A stretch of 64,000 bases of DNA, from assembly GCA_016707705.1 (NCBI GenBank), contig JADJHD010000012.1:1-64000 (forward strand). The letters run 5' to 3'. The notes under the pieces were generated by a model. The model made no database searches. It saw nothing but the letters and a program-made list of their open reading frames with translations, and was not told the origin of the DNA. Shown one piece after another: positions 8,171 to 16,782 of this stretch (the stretch's first letter is position 1; every line of letters begins with the position of its first letter). This DNA is from Bacteroidales bacterium (GTDB taxonomy: Bacteria; Bacteroidota; Bacteroidia; Bacteroidales; UBA4417). A program made the position numbers and the translations under genes.

Positions 8171-10927
8171 TTAATGACTGATAATCAGTTTTCTGCAGTA
8201 TTGCTCATTCCTGCCATTCATGTGAAGCAGGTAAATTCCGTTGGGGAAATTACTTACATCAAGAATGTATTTCAATTTTTCTTCCTGTCGGGTACTGAAA
8301 ACCATCTGTCCCGATGCATTGAATAGTTGCAGATCTGAAATCTCCAGAGTAGTTTCAATTGATAATTTTTTGTCTGCCGGATTTGGGAAGATGTTTAATT
8401 CCGCTTTCCCAGCTTCATCTATTCCCGATCTGATAACCCAGTCAACATTTGAAGGTACTGATTCACCTTCTGTGTAGTTGGCAGTTACACGGTAATTAAA
8501 GAAAGCCTCATAGTAGAGATCGTTATCCAGGTAGGTATTAACATTGGGAGCTGTACTGCCAATCAATGTCCATGGACTCACAGTATCATTTACCCCGAAA
8601 TAGTGCTCAACTATCATTCTGTAAATATTGAAACCCAGTAGTTCACATGGAGAATCGGAGGGAGGGAGTTGGGGTGTTGTGCCAGCATCCGGAACAGAGC
8701 GGTTTGAAGCTGTCGCATGCAATTCCGAACTCCCCGGATTATTGATTATTGGGTCTTCTCCTGCAAGTATCACATAATTATCCTGCCCGACCAAAGCATG
8801 CACCCTTAATAAGAACACGCATGGAACATATCCGAATGAAGAGAGGTGATCCCAGTAGATGCCATCATAATACCAGCCTAAATCCATCGCAGCATTTGGA
8901 CCATTTTCATCGGAACTCAAATAATTGGTTTGTCCGGCAAGCAAATTCCAATGGACCATTGCATAAAATGGCCCGTTAACATTAATGGATGGAAGATTGA
9001 TATTTTGCCAGGAATCGGATGATGGATAAAAGGGGTCAGACGTCCCTATAAGCTCATGATTGCTGTTGAATATGTCGATCGATAGAGGCTCGTAACCTGC
9101 CAGGTCGTTTATTTGCCAGTTGAGATCAACGGAGGTCAGGCTTGCCTGATCTAAAATATCGAACTCATTCCCAAGCCAGGCATTATACCCCGGATTTAAA
9201 GCCCAGCCGTTTTCCGCTGAATTATCATCCAGGATGTAATCCATGATACTTCCGCTTCCCTGGGGCAGTGACCATGTAATAAGTGCATCATTATTTGGAT
9301 TTCCGGTCCATTGCACATACAAATCGGTTGGAGGAAACAGATTCGGTTCCATATGGACATTAATGTTGTCGATGCTCCAGACAACTGTATCCTGAGTATA
9401 GGTACCAGTAGCCCTGAATCTGAATTTGAAAGCATGATGCCTTGCATAATAACTGATATCAATCCGCTGAAATTTCCATTCGAAACTGTTGATATCCCAG
9501 TAATCTTTGGCAATTTCCCATGATTCACCATTCCAAACATCGAGGTAAAAAACTACATCCCCGGAAGAATTTGGCTTATTTAATTTAATTGAATACTCAA
9601 GAATAATTGAATAGGGTGTAGTCGTTTGAATAGAGGCAGCGTTAATCCAATAACTTTCAAGAGAACGCTCGTAGGTTGACTTTCCGGGAGTTCCGGTAAA
9701 GAAAGCTGTAGGGGGCGGATTTCCTGACTGTGATTCTATCTCCCAGCCCCCTTCTGCATTCCAGTTTTGATTGCTGAATTGCTGGCTATCCCAGTTTTCA
9801 ACAAATGGGAAATAATAGCCATAATTGATGGTATCAGTTGCGATATTCGAATAGATGGATTCAGCCTGTTGTCCGGGGAGTCCAAAGGGTGTCAGATCAT
9901 ACACCGCCACTAAAAAATAGGTGTGGATCCCCGGTAAAGTCTCTGTTTGAACAGAGGTAGATTGTGCAGAAACAGTCAAAAGTTGCTGGTTATCCTGAAA
10001 TACTTTGAAATTTAGGAGATTGGCAGGGACAGAACCTGTTGCGCTATCAAAGGGTATTTCCCAGTTCAGGATCACAAGGTTGCTGTCGTTAACTGCTGTA
10101 AGATTTAATGGTGGAGGCAGGTATTGAGAAATAAAAACGGCGGTATCATTGTCAGAAGTTCCTTGTGCATAATTGGCCGATACCCTGAAACTGTGAGTTT
10201 CATTATAGCCAACCAGAGTTGGGAGAATGTAGTAATTGGTTAAGGTTGTTATTTGAAGAAGAGAATCGTCGAGAAAGCAATTATAGGATAATACACCAGA
10301 TACCGGTGTATAAACTTCAACGTTGTCAATAGCCCATCCTGATCCCGACTGACCGCCTCTGTCGGCATGAAAGACCAGCGACATACTGGTATTTCCTGGT
10401 GTACCGCAAAAGGCACTTAGGTTAATGTCATATTCAGTCCAGTTACTGTCGGGTACGGGAATGCAGATATTTGTCCAACTGAGTCCACTGTTGGAACTTA
10501 TCTTAACATAGGCATTCTCACCGTAAGCTCCGGTATAATAACTCTGAAACCGGAGCCTTGCTGAGCTTACCGTTGATAAATCCATGGTTGGTGTATACAG
10601 GTTTTCCCAAACACCATTAATGCCAATTGAACCTGAGAAATCATCCGCAACAGCAAAATAGGAATGGTATGGTACATTGAAAGTTCCGGAGGTGACCCAA
10701 AAATCCTGAAGCCATCCAATTCCGTCAGATTCTTCAGTCCAGCCGGTAGGAGGAAATGTAGCTGATTCAAAGTCTTCGGATAGGTGAATGATTCTTGGAC
10801 TGTCCCATTTTGCAATCAGGCTGAATCCATCAACCTGAGCATTTCTTGGAGGGACCAGCATTTGGGCGCTGCATAATGATTGCATCATCCAGAACGCTAC
10901 GATGAAGGTGTAAAATCTGTTTTGCAT
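8171..10927 (-). CDS. Secreted protein with choice-of-anchor/cleaved-adhesin domain and T9SS type A signal
   Basis: I chose ATG 10927 because it opens directly into a signal peptide (MQNRFYTFIVAFWMMQSLCS, cleavage near SAQ). A longer frame to 10987 adds 20 residues before it. The ~918-residue product has an N-terminal lectin-like 'choice-of-anchor J' / cleaved-adhesin domain (EDFESATFPPTGW ... GSGWAIDNVEVY). A fibronectin-like stretch follows, then a second similar jelly-roll region (FPFVENWDSQ ... DTVVWSIDNINVH), further FnIII-like modules (PPTDLYVQW), and a type A sorting domain (LNIFPNPADKKLSI ... FPNGIYLLHMNG). No protease domain is present, so it is probably a surface binding protein and not an enzyme. 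Confidence 0.87.
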   Translation of the reverse strand: MQNRFYTFIVAFWMMQSLCSAQMLVPPRNAQVDGFSLIAKWDSPRIIHLSEDFESATFPPTGWTEESDGIGWLQDFWVTSGTFNVPYHSYFAVADDFSGSIGINGVWENLYTPTMDLSTVSSARLRFQSYYTGAYGENAYVKISSNSGLSWTNICIPVPDSNWTEYDINLSAFCGTPGNTSMSLVFHADRGGQSGSGWAIDNVEVYTPVSGVLSYNCFLDDSLLQITTLTNYYILPTLVGYNETHSFRVSANYAQGTSDNDTAVFISQYLPPPLNLTAVNDSNLVILNWEIPFDSATGSVPANLLNFKVFQDNQQLLTVSAQSTSVQTETLPGIHTYFLVAVYDLTPFGLPGQQAESIYSNIATDTINYGYYFPFVENWDSQQFSNQNWNAEGGWEIESQSGNPPPTAFFTGTPGKSTYERSLESYWINAASIQTTTPYSIILEYSIKLNKPNSSGDVVFYLDVWNGESWEIAKDYWDINSFEWKFQRIDISYYARHHAFKFRFRATGTYTQDTVVWSIDNINVHMEPNLFPPTDLYVQWTGNPNNDALITWSLPQGSGSIMDYILDDNSAENGWALNPGYNAWLGNEFDILDQASLTSVDLNWQINDLAGYEPLSIDIFNSNHELIGTSDPFYPSSDSWQNINLPSINVNGPFYAMVHWNLLAGQTNYLSSDENGPNAAMDLGWYYDGIYWDHLSSFGYVPCVFLLRVHALVGQDNYVILAGEDPIINNPGSSELHATASNRSVPDAGTTPQLPPSDSPCELLGFNIYRMIVEHYFGVNDTVSPWTLIGSTAPNVNTYLDNDLYYEAFFNYRVTANYTEGESVPSNVDWVIRSGIDEAGKAELNIFPNPADKKLSIETTLEISDLQLFNASGQMVFSTRQEEKLKYILDVSNFPNGIYLLHMNGRNEQYCRKLIISH

Positions 10928-11065
10928 AAATCGTTTATAATGAATGAAAAAGAATAGGATAATATTTTTCCGGAAAGTTAATGCCATGCACTAACCTTCT
11001 TATTATTAAGACAATCGAAAACGGTTTTACCCTGACAGAAGCTTCAAAAATTTAAGATTTAGGAG

Positions 11066-11460
11066 ATGCGAAGCATAGCGGAGTCCGCCGGCTGGCGGAT
11101 GAGGATGCGCAGCGGAGCGGAGTCCGCCGACTGGCGGATGGGGATGTGAAGATGTGAAGATGTGAAGATGTGAAGATGTGAGGATGTGAAGATGTGAGTA
11201 TTTGTCCGTCGACTGGCGGATGGGGATGCGAAGATGTGCAGCGGAGCGGAGTCCGTCGACTGGCGGATGAAGATGTGAAGATGTGAAGATGTGAAGATGT
11301 GAGGATGTGAAGATGTGAGTATTTGTCCGCCGACTGGCGGATGAGGATGTGAGGATGCGCAGCGGAGCGGAGTCCGCTAGCTGGTGGATCCATGTTCTAT
11401 TTTGTGCTAATTGTAGGATTAATAAACCACTAAGGCACTAATCCGCCGCGGCGGACACTT
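11066..11460. repeat. Intergenic repeat cluster: GATGTGAA 8-bp arrays interleaved with GTCCGCC palindromes
   Basis: Two GATGTGAA/GATGTGAG arrays (about 11143-11198 and 11270-11318, period 8 bp) alternate with palindromes of the GTCCGYCGACTGGCGGAT type. The palindromes are at 11083-11100, 11122-11139, 11204-11221, 11251-11268, 11325-11342 and 11372-11389, with a shorter one at 11441-11456. A block of about 120 bp (array plus palindrome plus 'gcagcggagcgga') is itself repeated. The region lies downstream of the GDPD gene and upstream of the choice-of-anchor gene, both on the minus strand. Confidence 0.88.
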
Positions 11461-11477
11461 AGAAACCCGAATCAATC

Positions 11478-12305
11478 CTACCGCAGCAGCTTCCTGAGAT
11501 TTACGAGTTTATCGGTTTGAATGAAATCGGGATTTTTTCGGATGGCATCCCTGTTCTCCTTATCGGACTGAACATTCCAGAAGGCAATTTTGAAACCTTC
11601 AGCATGGGCTAGAGCGACGTCTGCGGAAGTGATATGTTCCCAGTCGATGGATATGCCTGTGATTCCAAGTGTACGGGCTGCGGTAATGCCCTCATCAAAA
11701 TAATAGGGGTAAATGTAAAGCTGATAGGAGGGATGCTGAAGCTTCAGATCCGATAGCATGAAACTGCTTTGGCTCTCAATGCATGCTGCCGACTGCAATC
11801 CGTATTTCTCAATCAACCTTGAGAGAGCTCTTGCAAATTTTGCCTGGTAAGCTTCAATGTTGCTATCGCTGGTGTATAGTTTGCAGTCGAATGCGAAATG
11901 ATGGTTTTCAGGATGTTCGATAGCTGAAAAGATCTCATCCAGACTGGCAATTTTGTAATCCAGATAGGGAAGATTTCGAAAACTGGTTGTTTGCAGGTCT
12001 TTCCAATCGGTTTCATTTACCAGTCCTGAGAGTTCAGTCTTCCATTCCAGTCGCTCATCATGAAATGCGACAAGTACACTATCCCGGGTCATTTGCACAT
12101 CCATCTCAGAGCCATCCATTCCGGAATTAAGGCAAGCCAGGATTGATTCCTTGCTGTTCATTGCATAAAGGGAATTCTCTCCCATACCTGCGTGTCCGAG
12201 AGCAAAGATTTTATTCCCGCTGAGGTTCTGAATATCAAATTCCTCCTTGCTGCAGGCAAAAAGCAGGCAGATAAGTAACAGTGATATGATTCTCAGGTTC
12301 CTCAT
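11478..12305 (-). CDS. Glycerophosphodiester phosphodiesterase-like lipoprotein
   Basis: This 275-residue protein begins with a lipoprotein signal (lipobox LLFAC, Cys19). It has the GDPD TIM-barrel signature: GHAGMGENS near residue 37 (family HRG...ENT; the Arg is replaced by Ala), SEMDVQMTRD near residue 66, and VAFHDERLEW with the catalytic-site His. The family hydrolyses glycerophosphodiesters to glycerol 3-phosphate. The altered HxG motif leaves some doubt about substrate or activity. The stop is followed closely by a repeat cluster. Upstream, only 3 bp separate it from the frameshifted barrel gene on the same strand, so the two were probably co-transcribed. Confidence 0.82.
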   Translation of the reverse strand: MRNLRIISLLLICLLFACSKEEFDIQNLSGNKIFALGHAGMGENSLYAMNSKESILACLNSGMDGSEMDVQMTRDSVLVAFHDERLEWKTELSGLVNETDWKDLQTTSFRNLPYLDYKIASLDEIFSAIEHPENHHFAFDCKLYTSDSNIEAYQAKFARALSRLIEKYGLQSAACIESQSSFMLSDLKLQHPSYQLYIYPYYFDEGITAARTLGITGISIDWEHITSADVALAHAEGFKIAFWNVQSDKENRDAIRKNPDFIQTDKLVNLRKLLR

Positions 12306-12308
12306 ACA

Positions 12309-12813
12309 TTAAAAGGAATAACCAATTGAAACAGCACCCCAGTAATGGAAGCGATAATTGTAGTTCAGCATTGGAGTATAGGCTATCCTGAAGAATATAC
12401 CTGAAGGGGAAGGCTGAAAGCGGTAACCGAGGTACAGACTGGGGTTGAACTCCGCTCTGCGATAGGGAAGGCCTTCATCTCCGGCCTTAACAATGGCAGC
12501 GAATGTTTCTGCAATTCCTAATTCAACCCGATTCTTTTGTCCATAGCTTGCAGAAAGCATAAATGGAATAAGTAAATCAGGGTTTTAGTTTCCGGCGGTA
12601 ATCAGTAATATGAATTGTACTCAGTCCTATGCGGCCATCCAGGTGGAAGGCATTGACTGACAGCAGGGTGTGTTCAAAGTTAATGGATCCAAATCCACCA
12701 ATTCCCAAAAGCTCAAGAGATACGGCATTTTTACCTTCCAGTCCCGGTCCACCTGAAGCAGAAGCGAAGAATGGCAGGGCCATAAGCAGAATAATGGCAG
12801 CAAAGTGTCGCAT
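12309..12813 (-). pseudogene. Outer-membrane beta-barrel protein interrupted by one frameshift
   Basis: Two consecutive short frames make one protein of about 167 residues. The first part (from ATG 12813) has a signal peptide (MRHFAAIILLMALPFFASAS) and beta strands up to ITDYRRKLKP, then a stop. Reading one base over restores the sequence as NPDLLIPFMLSASYGQK and continues to the C-terminal FHYWGAVSIGYSF, typical of a terminal barrel strand. The shift maps to an A4 run (T4 on the plus strand at 12583-12586); deleting one A repairs the frame. It could be a true mutation or a sequencing error. The start, signal peptide and last strand are otherwise intact. It is encoded just upstream of the GDPD-like lipoprotein. 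Confidence 0.75.
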
Positions 12814-12841
12814 TTGTGATGTTATTTCCGGTGACTTCGGA

Positions 12842-13396
12842 TTAATTCAGGGAGAAGTCCATAAAAGGACTGGTTTCAATATACTCTTTCTCAAAAAGTC
12901 TGCGGATTTCTGAATCAAGTTCTTCAATTTTCTCTTTTTCCAGCAGAACGGTGGTAGCATGAATTACTTCAGGCAGCCCGGTATCTTCCCTGTAGTTATA
13001 AAAGATAAGATTACCTTTTTTATGTCCCTTATCCGACTGTTCAGGCTCAAATCCCAAGGCGAGGCGGTGAAAACCCATAGTTTTCATATGAGTCTTGAAG
13101 AGACCATAATTGTAATGGTAGCTAATGGTTTTGGTATTTACAATCAAGTGCTCCTTTCCGGCAAGGTTCCATATAAGATAGCGTCCCGGGAAAGCTGCCA
13201 ATAGAGCGCCAATGATAAGAAGCGGGAAGATGTAAACGGGAGCATCTTCAACGGCAGACCATGCAAGAGCAGCAAAAAAGGCAAATATTATAGCAACGAG
13301 AGTCATCAGTAGTATAATGCCAATAGGATTAGCCTTAACATGAAGCGTTGCATAAACGTTGCTTCCATCGTTATTTATATCGATCTGATTTTTCAT
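12842..13396 (-). CDS. Membrane protein of unknown function, 184 aa
   Basis: ATG 13396 opens MKNQIDINNDGSNVYATLHV. The frame remains open a further 64 codons upstream, but that part runs into the 256-bp repeat region and is not credible coding sequence. After a short soluble head come two hydrophobic helices (about residues 29-48 and 55-73). A C-terminal domain follows with the pattern GKEHLIVNTKTISYHYNYGLFKT, which looks like a small PH-like beta domain. A charged tail closes the protein. Function unknown; the architecture resembles the protein at 2907-3422. Confidence 0.65.
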   Translation of the reverse strand: MKNQIDINNDGSNVYATLHVKANPIGIILLMTLVAIIFAFFAALAWSAVEDAPVYIFPLLIIGALLAAFPGRYLIWNLAGKEHLIVNTKTISYHYNYGLFKTHMKTMGFHRLALGFEPEQSDKGHKKGNLIFYNYREDTGLPEVIHATTVLLEKEKIEELDSEIRRLFEKEYIETSPFMDFSLN

Positions 13397-13530
13397 TCTC
13401 TTCGTTGTGCTCTGTACTGTTACCAAAGATAAGAATTTTCCCGTTTTTGGGATGCTTTGGATGGTGCAATTTGAGACTGTTCGAACTTTTGGTAGAATAT
13501 GGTACAACATTGAAATTTTTGCTTCTATTC

Positions 13531-14288
13531 TAGCTTGCCTTACTTTTCTTTCGCTTGATCGAAAGAAAAGTAACAAAAGAAAGATCAAGACTTTATAAAA
13601 ATATTTGTGGTTCTAAGTCGAAGGTATTCATCGCGCCATACAAGGCATGATGCTTTCACCCCCGTGCCGGACATTTTGCCGTGCTGTGTATGGCTTCACA
13701 CAAGCCTGCCGCACAATACCTTCTCCAAGAACCTCGGCATATTTTTATAATGTCGTTCCTTTTGTGGTGAAATTGTACCTCAATTGTAGCTTGTTTTCCT
13801 TTTCTTTCGCTTGATCGAAAGAAAAGTAACAAAAGAAAGATCAAGACTTTATAAAAATATTTGTGGTTCTAAGTCGAAGGTATTCATCGCGCCATACAAG
13901 GCATGATGCTTTCACCCCGTGCCGGACATTTTGCCGTGCTGTGTATGGCTCCACACAAGCCTGCCGCACAATACCTTCTCCAAGAACCTCGGCATATTTT
14001 TATAAGGTCGTTCCTTTTGTAGGTGAAATTGTACCTCAATTCTAGCTTGTTTTCCTTTTCTTTCGCTTGATCGAAAGAAAAGTAACAAAAGAAAGATCAA
14101 GACTTTATAAAAATATTTGTGGTTCTAAGTCGAAGGTATTCTTCGCGCCATACAAGGCATGATGCTTTCACCCCGTGCCGGACATTTTGCCTTGCAGTGT
14201 ATGGCTCCACACAAGCCTGCCGCACAATACCTTCTCCAAGAACCTCGGCATATTTTTATAAGGTCGTTCCTTTTGTCGTGAAATTGTA
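13531..14288. repeat. Three tandem copies of a 256-bp unit
   Basis: Units begin at 13531, 13787 and 14043 (exact 256-bp spacing) and the last ends near 14288. They differ by only a handful of bases. Each unit contains a perfect 11-bp inverted repeat (cttttctttcg / cgaaagaaaag around a 6-nt loop), followed by a region with further GC-rich dyads (gtgccggac..., cctgccgcac). No long conserved frame spans the unit: frames seen in single copies differ between copies. It may be a non-autonomous mobile or structured RNA-type repeat that has been tandemly amplified. Confidence 0.9.
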
Positions 14289-14418
14289 TATTGCTGAAGG
14301 CTGGAATCAAACTTGTAAAAATCATGGCATTTATCTTATGAGGGCGCGTTTGAAATTTCAGTCACTGAATCAGTTTTCGATATTTTGGATTATCTTTAAT
14401 ATTACAAAACCTCAAATT

Positions 14419-15015
14419 ATGAGTCGGAAAATCTGTCTTTCGCTACTATTAGTTATCCCTTTCATTGCATTCTCACAGGCTTGGCGGTCTGGTCCGGTTA
14501 GTCTGGCACTGATGAACAATGCCACTATGCTCCCACCTGCCTCAATAGTGGCACCCTTTAATCAGCCTCTGCATCTGGGAATGGTTGCCGGTTATGAGTT
14601 TGGATGGAATGAGAAAACATACAGCAAATGGTTTCAGGATGTAAACCTGGGATTCTTTAATCACCGCTATGTTTATTCTGCACTGCTGCTTTATTCAAAG
14701 GCTGGATACAGGCGTTATCTTGGAAAACTCTCGGTTGAAGGTTCCCTTCATGCCGGTTATATGCATGCATTTCTCCAAACTGACAGAATGGTTTTGCAGG
14801 ATGATGGAACCTATGAATTCAAGCGAGGCTTTGGCAAACCTCAGTTTATCACCGGCGCCGGGATTGGATTGGGATACAATATCGGTGACAAGGAAGATGG
14901 CAGAAGGATCTTCCTGACCTATGACCTGCGTCTGCAGATGCCTTTTGTGAAAAGTTATGTAACCCTTCTCCCCAATGGAATTGTGGCTTTGGGTTACCAA
15001 ACGCACCTCTGGTAA
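14419..15015 (+). CDS. Outer-membrane beta-barrel-like protein, 198 aa
   Basis: ATG 14419 opens a signal peptide (MSRKICLSLLLVIPFIAFSQ). The same frame extends upstream to 14119 only through the 256-bp repeat, so the downstream start is preferred. The mature part is rich in Gly and aromatic residues with alternating strands (LHLGMVAGYEFGW, YRRYLGKLSVEGSLHAGYMHAF, ITGAGIGLGYNIG) and ends in GIVALGYQTHLW, compatible with a small barrel. Only 58 bp separate it from the serine hydrolase gene, so the two may be co-transcribed. Precise role unknown. Confidence 0.75.
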   Translation: MSRKICLSLLLVIPFIAFSQAWRSGPVSLALMNNATMLPPASIVAPFNQPLHLGMVAGYEFGWNEKTYSKWFQDVNLGFFNHRYVYSALLLYSKAGYRRYLGKLSVEGSLHAGYMHAFLQTDRMVLQDDGTYEFKRGFGKPQFITGAGIGLGYNIGDKEDGRRIFLTYDLRLQMPFVKSYVTLLPNGIVALGYQTHLW

Positions 15016-15073
15016 GTTATCCAAGAAGAATCAGAACATTCCATTTTAAAACAGAAGTCGAAAAAACTCAACT

Positions 15074-16279
15074 ATGCGAACAGTTACATTAAGCATATTT
15101 CTCTTTCTCCTGGTATTTATTTCTTCCTGTAAGGAGGATGAGATAGGAAAATCTGAAGTCAATTCCTGTGAGATGCAGATGGGTGTCGATTATATTGCAA
15201 ATCCCAAATCAGCACGTTTTCAATCCTTGATTGATGAATATGTTGCCAAGGGAATACCGGGAGTAATTCTCCTTATCAAGGATGAACAGGGCTTTTATAT
15301 AGGCTCTTCCGGGATGGCAGATATCAGGGCAGGAATCGAAATGCAAACCTGTCATGTTTCAAAAATATGCAGCATCACCAAATTCATGATTGGAGTTTCT
15401 ATCATGAGAATGCAGGAAAGAGGTGAGCTTTCGATCGATGACCCGATCAGCAAATATCTTTCTGCTGATATTCTTGATAAGATTGAAAATGGCAATGAAC
15501 CACTTACCATTCGCAATCTCATGAATCATACCTCAGGTATCTATGATGTTATTGATGATCAGGGATTCTACCTGCAGGTTCTGAATAACCCTTCAAAACA
15601 TTGGACTCAGGAGGATCTGCTTGAATTTGTTTACAACAAGCCAGCACTCTTTCCATTCAGTCCCGCTGATACCGCAGGGTATTCCAACACAAACTACACT
15701 TTGCTTACCATGATTATGGAGAAGGCCAGTGGTAAGTCGCAATCAGAGATACTGCATGAGATTGTAATAGATCCTTTGGGCTTGTCGAATACCTATTATT
15801 TCTGGCATGATAAACTGCCGGAAGGAAAAATTGCTCAGGGCTACTATGACTTGTACAACAATGGCAATCTTGAAAATCTTACCAACTGGAATACTGGCAG
15901 TGGCAATGGTTATGGTGGGGTTTATTCTACCGTATGGGATATGTACCTTTTTGCCAAGGCACTTTTCGTAGATAAATCCCTGCTTTCACAAGCCTCGCTG
16001 GACCAGATGCTGGTGTTCCACCATACCATTGAATCCCGTAAGCAGCTTGGGGTTTCCTGTTACAAGGATTTTATCGATGTTGGCAATCCCGAGCTTGATT
16101 TTGCCTGGGGTCACCGTGGCCGCGACCTTAGTTACAGTGCTGACTTGTTCTACTTCCCACATCATCATGCTATCATGTCCCTGATTGTAAACTACGGCAC
16201 AGATGGCGATAGTCCGCTCCGCCCGGTATTCAAGGAAATGCGTGATAAAATTGCTCTTTTAATCGATGAACCCTATTGA
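15074..16279 (+). CDS. Serine hydrolase lipoprotein (beta-lactamase / DD-peptidase fold)
   Basis: This 401-residue lipoprotein (lipobox FISSC, Cys19) is of the beta-lactamase family (class C-like, Pfam Beta-lactamase). The nucleophile motif SxxK is at residues 100-103 (SITK). The second motif YxN appears in TAGYSNTNYTLLTMIMEKASG. The region GHRGRDLSYSADLFYFP near the C-terminus takes the place of the KTG/HxG motif. Such proteins act as D-aminopeptidases, DD-carboxypeptidases or esterases in the periplasm, and the substrate cannot be inferred. It follows a small barrel protein gene at short distance. Confidence 0.88.
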   Translation: MRTVTLSIFLFLLVFISSCKEDEIGKSEVNSCEMQMGVDYIANPKSARFQSLIDEYVAKGIPGVILLIKDEQGFYIGSSGMADIRAGIEMQTCHVSKICSITKFMIGVSIMRMQERGELSIDDPISKYLSADILDKIENGNEPLTIRNLMNHTSGIYDVIDDQGFYLQVLNNPSKHWTQEDLLEFVYNKPALFPFSPADTAGYSNTNYTLLTMIMEKASGKSQSEILHEIVIDPLGLSNTYYFWHDKLPEGKIAQGYYDLYNNGNLENLTNWNTGSGNGYGGVYSTVWDMYLFAKALFVDKSLLSQASLDQMLVFHHTIESRKQLGVSCYKDFIDVGNPELDFAWGHRGRDLSYSADLFYFPHHHAIMSLIVNYGTDGDSPLRPVFKEMRDKIALLIDEPY

Positions 16280-16782
16280 GAGGGAGTTGTTAGTATTTAG
16301 TTTTTAGTTGTTAGTAGTTGAAATTTGGGGTTTTTAGTTCCGCTAATGGAGAATTAGAGTCATTAGTGGTCCGAAATTCCTGCAAGTTCAATAATTAGAA
16401 CACAGATGTCCGCGCGGCGGACAGATGAAACAGATTTACACAGATTTGTTCCTTTAAAATTCCCAAATTCTCCTCCGCCAGCTGTTTGACATATCTCCAC
16501 ATCTCCACATCCTCACATCCTCACATCTCCACATCTCCACATCTCCACATCCTCACATCCTCACATCCTCCATCTCCACATCTCCACATCCTCACATCTC
16601 ACATCCTCACATCCTCACATCCTCACATCTCCACATCTCCACATCCTCACATCCTCACATCCTCACATCCTCACATCTCCACATCCTCACATCCTTTTGT
16701 CTTTGTACTTTTATCTTTTGTCTTTGTCCTTTTGTCTTTGTCCTTTTGTCTTTGTCCTTTTATCTTATTTAACCCTTTCACC
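16280..16782. repeat. Intergenic repeat cluster with a long ACATCYYC 8-bp array
   Basis: After the serine hydrolase stop come GTTAG-type 7-bp motifs (about 16283-16320) and a short palindrome gtccgcgcggcggac at 16408-16422. A continuous array of acatctcc / acatcctc units (8-bp period) covers about 16490-16695. Then 14-bp units of the gtctttgtcctttt kind run to about 16768. The array stays open in one frame with the downstream Lgt-like gene, but its translation is a meaningless His/Ser/Pro/Thr repeat. It is the reverse-strand equivalent of the arrays at 4756 and 11143. Confidence 0.88.

Noticed and set aside
13397..13588. 64-codon upstream extension of the membrane protein gene at 12842
   Set aside because: It overlaps the start of the 256-bp repeat and lacks coding character; ATG 13396 is a better start.
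13912..14325. Short minus-strand frames starting MIFLLLLFFRSSERK or MIFTSLIP in the 256-bp repeats
   Set aside because: They arise from the hairpin region, differ in length and end between copies, and have no ribosome-binding context or family.
14119..14418. Upstream extension of the barrel protein gene
   Set aside because: It is made of the third 256-bp repeat copy; the signal peptide begins at 14419.
16490..16695. Phase variation of the Lgt-like gene by slippage in the 8-bp array
   Set aside because: The array lies outside the credible coding region, so changes in unit number would not shift the frame; an effect on transcription is possible but unsupported.
16486..16782. In-frame extension of the Lgt-like gene through the 8-bp array, giving ~100 extra residues
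   Set aside because: The extension is a translation of tandem acatcYYc repeats (His/Ser/Pro/Thr) with no signal or fold, and a good ATG with a hydrophobic N-terminus follows at 16783.
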